Positions 25,611 to 34,660 of a stretch of DNA of 64,000 nt are shown piece after piece. The translations under genes were made by a program, and so were the position numbers. The notes beneath the pieces were generated by a model. The model had not been told where the DNA came from, made no database searches, and worked only from the letters and a program-made list of their open reading frames with translations. The DNA lies in NCBI GenBank assembly GCA_934176955.1, contig CAKPOS010000008.1:17062-81061 (forward strand), read 5' to 3'. The first letter of the stretch is position 1; each line of letters begins with the position of its first letter. Source of the stretch: an uncultured Bacilli bacterium. Its GTDB lineage: Bacteria; Bacillota_I; Bacilli_A; RF39; UBA660.

Positions 25611-26471
25611 ATGAAAGTCAGTAATCATTGGCAGGAATACTCTTGTCTTGCTAGTGGAGATGGAGAAAAGATTGAAAAGTGGGGAAACATTATTTTAAGA
25701 AGACCTGATCCGCAAATTATTTGGAAAAAATCAAAAGATAAGATTTGGAACGAGTGGGATGCATGGTACCATAGAAGTAATAAAGGGGGAGGAAATTGGG
25801 AATTTAAGAAATCCCTTCCTTCTGAATGGAAAATTCATTATAAGGATTTGACTTTTAAAGTTAGTCCTACTAATTTTAAACATACTGGAATTTTTCCTGA
25901 GCAAGCTACTAATTGGGATTATGTGATGGAAAAAATCAAAACTGATGGCAGGAATGATTTTAGAGTTTTGAATTTGTTTGCTTATACAGGGTGTGCTACA
26001 ATGGCTGCTTCTTTTGCTGGAGCTAGTGAAGTGGTTCACGTTGATGCTTCTAAAGGAATGATTGAATGGGCAAAAGAGAATATGCATTTGTGTGGACTTG
26101 ATGATCATAAGATTCGTTTTATTGTAGATGATGTGATTAAATTTTTGGAAAGAGAAAAGAGAAGGGGAAGAACATATCATGGAATTATTATGGATCCTCC
26201 TAGTTATGGAAGAGGGCCTAAGGGGGAAGTATGGAGATTAGAGGATAATTTACAAGAATTATTGGATAAAGTTAAAGATGTGTTAGATGATGATTTTTCT
26301 TTTCTATTAATTAATTCTTATACAACCGGTGTTTCTCCTACTTCTTTGGACAATATCTTAAAGTTGACTTTTCCTCATACTAATATTGATACTGGAGAAA
26401 TAGGATTACCAATTATTGAAAATGATTTGGTACTTCCTTGTGGAATATATGGAAGAATTACGAAAAATTAA
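25611..26471 (+). CDS. SAM-dependent methyltransferase of the RlmI/PF10672 type
   Basis: A 286-residue class I methyltransferase. The SAM-binding motif is VLNLFAYTGCATMAASFAGA (about residues 120-139), followed by VVHVDASKGMIEWAKEN and the catalytic MDPPSYGRGPKGEVW (about 197). The NPPY-like DPPS motif and the ETG-type sequence HTGIFPEQATNWDYV are typical of rRNA large-subunit cytosine methyltransferases. A PUA domain is not evident, so the substrate is uncertain. GAAAGAGAGGAAAAGAG precedes the ATG. The 3-prime end overlaps the pseudouridine synthase gene, giving an RNA-modification pair. Confidence 0.85.
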   Translation: MKVSNHWQEYSCLASGDGEKIEKWGNIILRRPDPQIIWKKSKDKIWNEWDAWYHRSNKGGGNWEFKKSLPSEWKIHYKDLTFKVSPTNFKHTGIFPEQATNWDYVMEKIKTDGRNDFRVLNLFAYTGCATMAASFAGASEVVHVDASKGMIEWAKENMHLCGLDDHKIRFIVDDVIKFLEREKRRGRTYHGIIMDPPSYGRGPKGEVWRLEDNLQELLDKVKDVLDDDFSFLLINSYTTGVSPTSLDNILKLTFPHTNIDTGEIGLPIIENDLVLPCGIYGRITKN

Positions 26472-27129
26472 TGTTATTTATGAGGATAATCATTTGCTTG
26501 TTGTGGAGAAGCCTATTAATGTTCCTGTATGTGCTGATAGTTCCTTAGATAGGGATTTGCTTTCTACATTGAAAGATTATTTGAAAGAGAAATATCATAA
26601 ACCAGGAAATGTTTATTTAGGTTTAGTTCATCGTTTAGATAGACCTGTTTCTGGAGTTATGGTTTTTGCTAAAACAAGTAAGGCTGCTAGTAGACTTGGT
26701 AAGCAGGTGAGTGATCATACTTTAAAGAAAGAATATGTTGCTGTTGTAGAGGGAAAAGTTCCTGTTAAGGGAGAATTTGTTGATTATTTAAGAAAAGATG
26801 AAAAGAAAAATATTTCTTATGTTACGGATAAACATCATGGAAAAGAAGCTAAGCTTTATTATAAAAGATTGGATTATAAAAATGGTTTTAGTTTAGTAGA
26901 AATTCATTTGGAAACTGGTCGTAGTCACCAGATTCGTGTGCAATTTTCTTCAAGAAGATTTCCTTTAGTAGGAGATGCTAAATATAATCCTAATCATGAT
27001 GGAAAGACTAGTATTGCTTTATTTGCTAGAAAAATATCTTTTTATCATCCTATTACGAAAGAATTATTACAGTTTGAAATTGATATACCAAAAAGATACC
27101 CTTTTTCTTTATTTTCGAAAAATACTTAA
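26449..27129 (+). CDS. RluA-family RNA pseudouridine synthase
   Basis: A 226-residue pseudouridine synthase without an S4 domain. INVIYEDNHLLVVEKPINVP begins the fold. The catalytic Asp is in HRLDRPVSGVMVFAKTSKAA. LVEIHLETGRSHQIRVQFSS and FPLVGDAKYN complete the family signature. The likely ATG is at 26449 (MEELRKINVIYED), overlapping the methyltransferase gene by 23 bases. An ATG at 26416 would add 11 atypical residues. The RNA target cannot be read from sequence. The TAA stop is part of an AAAATACTTAA word. Confidence 0.9.
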   Translation: MEELRKINVIYEDNHLLVVEKPINVPVCADSSLDRDLLSTLKDYLKEKYHKPGNVYLGLVHRLDRPVSGVMVFAKTSKAASRLGKQVSDHTLKKEYVAVVEGKVPVKGEFVDYLRKDEKKNISYVTDKHHGKEAKLYYKRLDYKNGFSLVEIHLETGRSHQIRVQFSSRRFPLVGDAKYNPNHDGKTSIALFARKISFYHPITKELLQFEIDIPKRYPFSLFSKNT

Positions 27130-27285
27130 AAAGTCTTTTCTTTTTTAGAATTAATGAATTGTAAAAAACATGTCTTGTTGGATTGAGCATTTAAGAACTA
27201 TTGTACTTAGGAAAAATATAAAAGATTTGTTCACTAAAATAAAAATAATTTTTTAATTATATTCCTAATTTTGAAAGGAGAAAAT

Positions 27286-27531
27286 ATGATGTTCTCGTAT
27301 TATGATATTCTAACTTTAATGAAATACAATAAACAGCCAAAAAAAATATTGGTTCATTGTACTAATAGTGTAGTACATTATGAATATAATGATGAATGTA
27401 AATGTTATTTATTAGTTCATGATGAATTATTGAATGAAGAGGAATTAAACACATGGGATAGCTACTTAAGTGATTATTTTTCTGAAAGTATGATGTTTGA
27501 AAAATGTATTGAAATTGTTAGTGATAAATAA
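27286..27531 (+). CDS. Small hypothetical protein
   Basis: An 81-residue acidic protein beginning MMFSYYDILTLMKYNKQPKK, with VHYEYNDECKCYLLVHDELL in the middle. AAAGGAG lies 5 bases before the ATG, a strong initiation context. No family is recognised. It resembles the small orphan proteins of phages or mobile elements, but nothing around it supports an element. It lies alone between the rluA-type gene and the dnaE terminator. Confidence 0.6.
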   Translation: MMFSYYDILTLMKYNKQPKKILVHCTNSVVHYEYNDECKCYLLVHDELLNEEELNTWDSYLSDYFSESMMFEKCIEIVSDK

Positions 27532-27645
27532 AGTATAATTTTGAAGAGTAGATTAAATTTCTATTCCTTTTTTGTTTAAAGATAGTATAGTTACAACTAA
27601 AAAAAATATATATGGAAAATTAATATCTATTTTTGAATAGGTCTA

Positions 27646-27681
27646 AAATAAGAGTAATTTCAACCTGAAATTACTCTTATT
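27646..27681. terminator. Strong hairpin at the dnaE end
   Basis: AATAAGAGTAATTTCA (27647-27662) pairs perfectly with TGAAATTACTCTTATT (27666-27681) around ACC, a 16-base-pair stem. On the minus strand TTTTAG follows. The dnaE stop codon lies in the stem. Confidence 0.75.
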
Positions 27682-30649
27682 TACTTTCTAATAAATTTAA
27701 GCTATTTACAATAATTTGGTATTGGTCAAATCTTTTTTCGACACGACCTAAAATACGAATGATATCTTTTTTCTTAATATTATTATATTGTTTATAAGTT
27801 TTAGGAAACAGTGTTAAAGAGATTTGTCCATATTCATCAGATGCTGTGACAAATGACATAATATCATTATTTTTAGTAGTTACTTCTTTGATATTATCGA
27901 TTGATAATACCATAGAGATAGTTCTATCGAAGTATTTTTCAATAGATAATGTATCAATGTCAGAGTCTTTTTTATAAATATTTGTAGGATGATTACTAAG
28001 ATAAAAACCAAATGTGTCTAATTGATTTTCTATTTGTTCTTCTTTTGTATATTCTTCATATTGCTTTAACCTAAGAGGAGGGAGGTCAATCATTCCTGCA
28101 TTTTTTGAGATAAGAATATAATTAAAAATTTCTTCAAGATTATTGATTAGTGTTTTTTCATTTGTACCAAAAGAATTAAAGCAGCCAGACTTGATTAAAG
28201 AAATAATTGCTTTTTTATTTAGGCTACCTGGTTTATTTTCAATTAAAGGAGAAGGATTTTTTGAAGAAGGAGAATAATTTCTTTCTAAAAAGTTAATAAA
28301 AGAAGTGTATGGAACTAGTTTTCTTTCTTCAATAATTTGTCTAGAGATGGTTGTACCTACATTTTTAATGATTGATAGGGGACAAATTATTTTTTTGTCT
28401 TGTACTTGATAGATACTTGTACTTTGATTGATGTCTGGAGGTAATATTTCGATTTTATTCTGTCTTATTTCTGATAAGTAAAGTTTGGTTTTATAGTCGT
28501 TACCAATGACATTATTTAAAATGGCTGTTTCAAAATATTGAAAGAAGTATGTTTTTAAGAATGCCATCTTGTAAGCAACAGTAGCGTAACCAACAGAATG
28601 GGATTTATTGAATCCATAATTTGCAAATTTTAGAATTAAGTTATAGATTTGTTCTGCTTGTTTTTGTGTATGTCCATTAGAAAGAGATTTTTCAATAAAT
28701 TTTGGTTTTTCTTCTAGAAGGACTTTTTCTTTCTTTTTAGAAATTGCTCTTCTTAAAATATCAGCTTCTCCTAGAGTATATCCTGCATAAGTTCTAGCTA
28801 TTTCTAAGATTTGTTCTTGATAGATAATGATACCGTAAGTTGGTTTTAATATTTTTTCTAAACATTTATCTGGATAGGTTACTTCTTCTATTCCTTCTTT
28901 TCTTCTTATATAATTATCAATAAACTCCATAGCCCCTGGTCGATAAAGGGCAAGGGCAGCAATTAAGTCATCGAAGCTAGCGACTTTTAATTTTTCTAAG
29001 AAACGTTTCATTCCTGGTGACTCAAATTGAAAGATTCCGTCTGTTTTCACTTTAGAAAATACTTCTAGGGTTTTTTTATCATCTAAAGGGATGTTTTGAA
29101 AGGTAATGTTTATTTTTTCTTGTTTTCTAATATTCGTTAAGACTTCTTGAATTAAAGTTAAGTTAGATATTCCTAAGAAATCCATTTTTAAGAGACCTAA
29201 TGGTTCTAGGTAATTCATTGAATAGGCTGTTGTGTAAATTCCTCTAGCATTTTTATAAAGGGGAATAGTTTCATCAATTGGAATACGGCTGATGACTATT
29301 CCTGATGCATGGATTCCGATATTTCTTGGTAATCCTTCTAAATGAAGGGCAATGTCAAATAGTTTTTGATAGGAATGATTTTCTGTTAATAAGCGGTTTA
29401 ATTTGACATTATTTGACATTGTTTCTTGTAAATTTTCCTTAGGAGAGAGTAATTTTGTTAGATTATCTACTTCTGCAATAGGAAGGTTTAAAGTTCTGGC
29501 GACATCTCTTACTACTTGTTTTGCTGCTAGGGTATCAAAAGTAATAATACCGGCTACTTTTTTTTCTCCATATTTATTTATACAGTAATTGATGACATCT
29601 TGACGTTTTTCACTGTCAAAATCAATATCAATATCGGGCATTGTTATCCTTTCAGGATTTAGAAAGCGTTCAAATAATAAGTCATATTTAATTGGGTCTA
29701 TATCAATAATTCCTAGGGTATAGCTGACAAGGCTACCAGCAGCTGAACCTCTTCCTGGGCCTACTAAAATATGATTTTGTTTGGCATATTTGACATAATC
29801 CCAGACAATTAAGAAGTAATTGCAGAAATTCATTTCGTTGATAATACTTAATTCTTTTTCTAACCTAGTAATATAAACTTCTGGAACATGATTATTTAAT
29901 CTTCGATTTAACCCTTTTTTGCATAAGTATTTTAAGTATTCATAAGCATTTATTTTTTCATCATAAATGGGTAATAGATTATTGGTATAACTAATTTCTA
30001 CGTTGCATAAGTCTGCTATTTCTTTGGATGTATGAATATCAGTTTCTGTTGTATATGATAATAATTCTTGTTCATTCATTAAGTGATGAAGAGTATTTTC
30101 ATTTAGAACATATTCTCCTATTACTTTTTGTTCTTTTATCATTATTAAATAATCTAAGTATTTATAGTCTTCTTTTTCTAGATAAGAAACATTATTTATG
30201 AATACTTTGTCTTTTGTTATCTTTTGTTGTTCTTCCTTGGTAGAATAGCCAATATAGTGATATTTATAGATATTATATATCTCTTCATCAAAGAATGAAT
30301 AGGGGATAACTAAAATTAAGTTTTCTTGGTGATAAATTAAATCTTCTTTTGTAATGTTTCTTTCTGATACAATTGTGGATAATTTTATTAGATTTTTGTA
30401 ACCTTGATTATTCATAGCATATAATAGAATGTTTTTTTCTTCTATTTCTAGTTCTATTCCAATGATTGGTTTAATACTATTTTTTTTGCATTCTTGATAA
30501 AATGCTGGTACTCCAAACATATTGTTATGATCCGTAATGGCAAGTGATTGGTAACCTAATGATTTTGCTTTTTGAATAAGTTCTGGAATACGAATTAAGC
30601 TACTTAATAGGGTGTAACTTGTTTTTAGTTGAAGGGGGGTATAAATCAT
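27677..30649 (-). CDS. dnaE: DNA polymerase III subunit alpha (DnaE)
   Basis: A 990-residue C-family replicative polymerase. An N-terminal PHP domain (LAITDHNNMFGVPAFYQE) precedes the palm domain, with GRGSAAGSLVSYTLGI and the catalytic acids in PDIDIDFDSEKR (about residues 335-345) and KMDFLGI (about 480). A C-terminal OB fold begins near residue 885. There is no PolC-type exonuclease insertion. AAGGAG nine bases before the ATG at 30649 sets the start; an ATG at 30658 touches the Shine-Dalgarno. In Bacilli DnaE extends primers beside PolC. AAGTATTTT directly abuts the Shine-Dalgarno. Confidence 0.97.
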   Translation of the reverse strand: MIYTPLQLKTSYTLLSSLIRIPELIQKAKSLGYQSLAITDHNNMFGVPAFYQECKKNSIKPIIGIELEIEEKNILLYAMNNQGYKNLIKLSTIVSERNITKEDLIYHQENLILVIPYSFFDEEIYNIYKYHYIGYSTKEEQQKITKDKVFINNVSYLEKEDYKYLDYLIMIKEQKVIGEYVLNENTLHHLMNEQELLSYTTETDIHTSKEIADLCNVEISYTNNLLPIYDEKINAYEYLKYLCKKGLNRRLNNHVPEVYITRLEKELSIINEMNFCNYFLIVWDYVKYAKQNHILVGPGRGSAAGSLVSYTLGIIDIDPIKYDLLFERFLNPERITMPDIDIDFDSEKRQDVINYCINKYGEKKVAGIITFDTLAAKQVVRDVARTLNLPIAEVDNLTKLLSPKENLQETMSNNVKLNRLLTENHSYQKLFDIALHLEGLPRNIGIHASGIVISRIPIDETIPLYKNARGIYTTAYSMNYLEPLGLLKMDFLGISNLTLIQEVLTNIRKQEKINITFQNIPLDDKKTLEVFSKVKTDGIFQFESPGMKRFLEKLKVASFDDLIAALALYRPGAMEFIDNYIRRKEGIEEVTYPDKCLEKILKPTYGIIIYQEQILEIARTYAGYTLGEADILRRAISKKKEKVLLEEKPKFIEKSLSNGHTQKQAEQIYNLILKFANYGFNKSHSVGYATVAYKMAFLKTYFFQYFETAILNNVIGNDYKTKLYLSEIRQNKIEILPPDINQSTSIYQVQDKKIICPLSIIKNVGTTISRQIIEERKLVPYTSFINFLERNYSPSSKNPSPLIENKPGSLNKKAIISLIKSGCFNSFGTNEKTLINNLEEIFNYILISKNAGMIDLPPLRLKQYEEYTKEEQIENQLDTFGFYLSNHPTNIYKKDSDIDTLSIEKYFDRTISMVLSIDNIKEVTTKNNDIMSFVTASDEYGQISLTLFPKTYKQYNNIKKKDIIRILGRVEKRFDQYQIIVNSLNLLESK

Positions 30650-30804
30650 GATTATCATCTCCTTAAAATACTTATTTAAAACTTTTCTTTTTATTATTAT
30701 AACATTAAATAAAAGAGTTTTGTTTCGTCATTAAACAAAACTGGTGTTTTTTTACTATTTTTGGTTCATTAATTTTAGAAAAGTAATTATGAAGTATTTT
30801 CCGT

Positions 30805-30849
30805 AAAAAAAATTCTAATGTAAAGAACTTTAGATTCTCCACATTAGAA
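30805..30849 (-). terminator. Terminator of the dnaB-dnaI operon
   Basis: On the minus strand TTCTAATGT pairs with ACATTAGAA, with an inner AGAA/TTCT stem, followed by eight T. The stop codon of the small membrane protein gene lies in the loop region. Confidence 0.9.
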
Positions 30850-31108
30850 ATGCAATTAAAACAACTCCTAGAGCAATGATTAAGGCTAAGGTAAAGATGG
30901 GTGCAAATCCTTCACTTTTTACACCAATATCTGATGTGAATGTTCCTTTTGCTTTTACTCCTTTTTTCATATATTTGTTATTACTCTCTGGTCTTTGAAG
31001 TTTGTAATTTGGTTTTAAATTTACTTTTTTGTCTGTATCTGATGTAATAATCATTTCTGACTTTATTCCTTTTTCATCTACAAAATCTTGCACAACACTA
31101 TTTTTCAT
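30830..31108 (-). CDS. Small C-terminally anchored membrane protein
   Basis: A 92-residue protein beginning MKNSVVQDFVDEKGIKSEMI, with one hydrophobic segment at the C-terminus (FTLALIIALGVVLIAFLMW, about residues 70-90). A tail-anchored or single-span topology is likely. The soluble part is basic and has two similar strands (GIKSEMIITSD and KGTFTSDIGVKSEGF). GAGGAAAAAAG precedes the ATG at 31108, 10 bases after the dnaI stop. It is the last gene of the dnaB-dnaI operon. The function is unknown. Confidence 0.6.
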   Translation of the reverse strand: MKNSVVQDFVDEKGIKSEMIITSDTDKKVNLKPNYKLQRPESNNKYMKKGVKAKGTFTSDIGVKSEGFAPIFTLALIIALGVVLIAFLMWRI

Positions 31109-31118
31109 TCTTTTTTCC

Positions 31119-32042
31119 TCACTTTCGTTTATTTTCACTAACTAAAGTCATTTCTATTGTTAATTGTTTAATTCTTTCGATAATTCTTTTGGCTTTTACT
31201 CGGTCGATTCCTTTTGTTGTTGTCCCAAAATGTTCTTCTAAATCTTTGATGGTTAAGTTGGAAGTAAAAAAGGTTGTTAATCCTTCTTGGCTTCTATACT
31301 GAAGAATATTTCCTAATACTTCATCTCGACTCCATTCGGTCATCGTTTCTGCTCCAATGTCATCAATTAATAAGATTTCAATGTTTTTTAATAATTTAAA
31401 TTTTTCATTGTAGGATTCATTATTACCAAAAGATTCTTTTAGGCTTCTTAATAATTCAGGGTAATAAATAATTGCTACTTTATGATTTTTTTTAGCTAGT
31501 TCATTTAAAGTAGCTGAAATAAGATAAGTTTTTCCACATCCAAAGTTACCATTTAGGTATAGTCCTTTCATTCCTGTTTTTGGTTGATAAGTATCGAGAA
31601 ATTTTTTTAACCATTTAATAATTTCAAAGCGATTGGGATCATTAATATCAATATTTTTCATACTAGCTTCTTTTATTTCTTTTGGTATATCAAAAAGATA
31701 GATATTTTCTTTGTATTTATTTCTTTTATCTAGTTCTTTTTTATATTTACAGGGAACATAATCAAATACTAGATTATTGCTTAAAATTTCTGGATAATAG
31801 ACATATCCTGGATATGAATTTTTACAATCTAAGATATTTTTGCAATGCTTACAATTTTTTAATTCTTGTGCTGTTTCTTCTAAAGAAGTTGTATATTTCA
31901 TTAAATAGTCTTTGGGTAATTTTAGATTTTCTACTACTTTTTTAAAATTAGGATTACTTTCTAGTGCTTTATCGTAATCTTCATTTAATTGTTGCTTGTT
32001 TAAATTGTATGTTCCGTTTAAAACCTCTTTTATTCCTTTCAT
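31119..32042 (-). CDS. dnaI: Primosomal protein DnaI (helicase loader)
   Basis: A 307-residue AAA+ ATPase that loads the replicative helicase in Bacilli. The N-terminal region has Cys residues typical of the DnaI zinc-binding part (CKHCKNILDCKNSYPGY, and VPCKYKKEL further on). The ATPase core has Walker A GNFGCGKTYLISATLNEL (near residue 167), Walker B ILLIDDIGAETMTEW and sensor FFTSNLTIKDLEEHF. It follows dnaB at one base, with AAAGGAG inside the end of dnaB, so the two are coupled. Confidence 0.95.
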   Translation of the reverse strand: MKGIKEVLNGTYNLNKQQLNEDYDKALESNPNFKKVVENLKLPKDYLMKYTTSLEETAQELKNCKHCKNILDCKNSYPGYVYYPEILSNNLVFDYVPCKYKKELDKRNKYKENIYLFDIPKEIKEASMKNIDINDPNRFEIIKWLKKFLDTYQPKTGMKGLYLNGNFGCGKTYLISATLNELAKKNHKVAIIYYPELLRSLKESFGNNESYNEKFKLLKNIEILLIDDIGAETMTEWSRDEVLGNILQYRSQEGLTTFFTSNLTIKDLEEHFGTTTKGIDRVKAKRIIERIKQLTIEMTLVSENKRK

Positions 32043-32043
32043 T

Positions 32044-33345
32044 TTATCGATACTCCTTTAGTAAATCTTGCATTACTTTTTGTTCTTCAATACTTGCTTC
32101 TTTTTTTTCAATATTTTTATTAAACCATTCTGGTAATTTTTCTTCTTTTGGTGTTTTTGTCTTTGGGACTGTTCCCTTTTTGTATTTTTTATGTTCTTTT
32201 TCTGCTAAGCGCATGGCTTCATCTACTGTTTCTATTTTTTGTCGTTGCCATTGTCCTGCTATCGTTTCAGCTAGTCCTCTAGTTAGTTTATTGTTATTGG
32301 TTTTTAGGATATAATCAATTAGAACATTGACGACACCTGGTTGTAATTTATAAACACAAACTAAGTCTTCAGCTAGTTTTAAATCTCTTGAAGTTGGTTC
32401 AGCACCATTATTTTTACTTTTTAATAAATCGTAAGGGCTAACGGTTTCAAATGTATAAATCATTTTAGCTCTCTTAGAAGTATCACCAACTGGTTCTTTT
32501 AAATATTCTGGTTGTGTGTTATAGACTATTGTTGGTAATAATCCATGATTATCAAATTGATAATAATTGCGACAAGTTTTTCTTAATTCTTCTTTATTTA
32601 GAGTTCCTCTTTCTGTAATGCAAATGGGAATAATATCTTGCATTTTTACAACATCTAAATTATATAAAAAAGAAAGTTGTAAAATTAATTCTTTAATATC
32701 TTTAGTAAAAATCTTATTTTCATCTAAACCGCTTGGTAAAGACTTAGTTAAGAAATCAAAATCAAAGTTAGTATTAATGGCTAATTTTTGAACGTTAGTT
32801 TTTTGAATATCATTATTCACTACTTCATAAGAGGTTAGGGGAACAGAAGAAAATACTTCTGTAAAAGATACTGTTATATCTTGATAATTATTGATTGATA
32901 ATTTTGGAGATTTAAAGTAATCTAATATTTTCTCGTATTCTTTTTTTCCGACATTGTTGTATAAAACTACATTTAAGATTGGATGATTGAAAAAATCATT
33001 TGCTTTAATTGGAGAATATAGCTGATAAATATAATTTCCTGTATTTTCTTCTTTAAAATAAGTTTTTAATAGTCCAATGGCTTCTAATTTTAGTCTTGCT
33101 TTTTCGATTTCTGATAGTGATATTTGCATATTTGTGACTAAATGATGATGAGTATATTCTATGCTTATTAATTTTGTTTTATCTAAATCTGACCAAAGGG
33201 TAAAATACAACATAACAGCAAGAGGGCCTATGATTGGTTGGTATAACATGGTTAGTATGAGTCTATCTTCTGCTGTAATAATGCTTTTATTTACTACAAT
33301 ATAAGTATCTGCAGGAGATATTCCTTTTAAATTTAATTCTTTCAT
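32044..33345 (-). CDS. dnaB: Replication initiation and membrane attachment protein DnaB (helicase loader)
   Basis: A 433-residue protein of the Bacillus DnaB/DnaD family, distinct from the hexameric helicase. The N-terminal winged-helix part (EDRLILTMLYQPIIGPLAVM) is typical. The C-terminal DnaB_2 domain contains LKLAEDLVCVYKLQPGVVNVL, then LTRGLAETIAGQWQR and VDEAMRLAEKEHKK. It works with DnaD and DnaI in helicase loading at the origin. The gene heads an operon with dnaI and a small membrane protein, and has a promoter at 33369-33397. Confidence 0.9.
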   Translation of the reverse strand: MKELNLKGISPADTYIVVNKSIITAEDRLILTMLYQPIIGPLAVMLYFTLWSDLDKTKLISIEYTHHHLVTNMQISLSEIEKARLKLEAIGLLKTYFKEENTGNYIYQLYSPIKANDFFNHPILNVVLYNNVGKKEYEKILDYFKSPKLSINNYQDITVSFTEVFSSVPLTSYEVVNNDIQKTNVQKLAINTNFDFDFLTKSLPSGLDENKIFTKDIKELILQLSFLYNLDVVKMQDIIPICITERGTLNKEELRKTCRNYYQFDNHGLLPTIVYNTQPEYLKEPVGDTSKRAKMIYTFETVSPYDLLKSKNNGAEPTSRDLKLAEDLVCVYKLQPGVVNVLIDYILKTNNNKLTRGLAETIAGQWQRQKIETVDEAMRLAEKEHKKYKKGTVPKTKTPKEEKLPEWFNKNIEKKEASIEEQKVMQDLLKEYR

Positions 33346-33368
33346 ACAACCACTGTCCTCTTAGTTAC

Positions 33369-33397
33369 ATTTTATAATAAAAGTGGGTAAAAGTAAA
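33369..33397 (-). promoter_or_regulatory. Sigma-A promoter for dnaB-dnaI
   Basis: On the minus strand TTTACT (33392-33397) and TAAAAT (33369-33374) are 17 bases apart. The remaining 200 bases up to 33596 contain only AT-rich sequence with a weak ATGACT/AGTCAT inverted repeat. Confidence 0.6.
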
Positions 33398-33596
33398 GAT
33401 TTATCAAATATGTTAGTTTAAATATGAAGTGCAACAAATAAATTTTCTTGGCATAAAATCGTATTTGCGACAATTATTATAACTATTCAAAAGTTGCACA
33501 TGACTTTTTAATTAATATTTTTTTAGTCATACAAGACTACATTTTTTACACTTTTGCTAAAAAATTACCAAACAATATTTATTTTATTATATTTTT

Positions 33597-34433
33597 TTAT
33601 TTTCTAGGGGTAGAACTTTTATAATTTTTAGCATTTTCTAATCCAAATATATAAGTTGGCGTTTCATTTTCAAGAACAAAGTCATCTAAATTACCATTAT
33701 AACCATATAATTTTCGATAAGTTTCTTCTGTTTTTGTTAAATCAATTTGAGTAGGATTTCCACTGATTAAAGATTCGTAATCTTCCTTTTTGAAAGCTTT
33801 GTAAAAACCAAAAGTAAATTTTTGATTTCCTTTACAAAAATTAAGAAAATGCGACGGATCATATAAAACCATTGGCTCATTTCCATATCCATTTGGATAA
33901 ATAAAATTATATGCGTGCATTTCGGTTTCTCTTGCCCCACAAACCACTTCTGAATCTATACCTAAAAATTTAAACATATTATGGGCCATACCAGATTTTT
34001 CAGAACAAAAAGCGGCACCATTTTCAGCAACTGTTTTGATTGATAATTTTTTATCTTTGTGAGACGCATAAGTCATATATCTAACTAATCCTATATTATT
34101 ACTTGGTAGATATTTATGTACTGTAAAGAAAATAGTAGAAAACAATGTTAATTCATTATACCAAGTTCCTTTTTTGATTTCTTTAATCAAATTGATATAT
34201 GGTGTTATATCATCATACACTAAATCAGGACATTCAGAATCATCAAATTTTTCAGCTGCTTTATAGTGAATTTTTTGTGATATATAATCTTGAAAACTAT
34301 CTGTATAATTTTGTCCAACAGTTTTTTCTTTGCTACTTGCTTCAAGTTCTTTTAATCTTTCATTTATAAAATTAATTATTTCTTCATCAGTTTGTAATTC
34401 AAATATTTTTTTGTTTATTTCTGCTTTTGTCAT
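33597..34433 (-). CDS. Transglutaminase-like domain protein (C)
   Basis: A 278-residue soluble protein. The triad is Cys143 in NGAAFCSEKSGMAHNMFKFL, His173 in EMHAYNFIYPNG and Asp192 in VLYDPSHFLNF, the arrangement of transglutaminase-like enzymes. The N-terminal 120 residues are helical. No signal peptide is visible. Its Cys helix and HAYN strand are closer to the classical family than those of the other two copies. AGGAGG (within the preceding frameshifted gene) lies about 11 bases before the ATG. It is the last gene of a short minus-strand group behind the RNase-like gene. The substrate is unknown. Confidence 0.65.
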   Translation of the reverse strand: MTKAEINKKIFELQTDEEIINFINERLKELEASSKEKTVGQNYTDSFQDYISQKIHYKAAEKFDDSECPDLVYDDITPYINLIKEIKKGTWYNELTLFSTIFFTVHKYLPSNNIGLVRYMTYASHKDKKLSIKTVAENGAAFCSEKSGMAHNMFKFLGIDSEVVCGARETEMHAYNFIYPNGYGNEPMVLYDPSHFLNFCKGNQKFTFGFYKAFKKEDYESLISGNPTQIDLTKTEETYRKLYGYNGNLDDFVLENETPTYIFGLENAKNYKSSTPRK

Positions 34434-34437
34434 TTTA

Positions 34438-34660
34438 TTATTTACCTCCTAAATTATTTAGATTTTTTAACAATTCTTTGGTATTTACTGGAAAAATATT
34501 ATATTTATTAATATCAATCCATTCATACAAAGCCCAATCACCCTTAAGTCCACAAAATACATTTTCTTTAATATTATTGAATGTCTTATTAAATATAGAA
34601 AGAACTTTTGTGTTCTTTTGGTTAGAAAAATACTTAATTTTAATTGTTTTGTTTATCCAT
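34438..34660 (-). pseudogene. Small gene with a probable +1 frameshift
   Basis: An ATG at 34660 overlaps the upstream stop as TAATG, the same coupling seen at three other junctions here. That frame hits TAA after six codons (MDKQNN). The frame one base over stays open and protein-like to a TAA at 34438: TIKIKYFSNQ near the start, GLKGDWALYEWIDINKYNIF in the middle and NNLGGK at the end. One extra base in the A-rich start (CAAAACAATTAAAA) would explain the break. The intact product would have about 74 residues and no recognised family. It could also be a sequencing error or a start at a non-standard codon. Confidence 0.45.
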
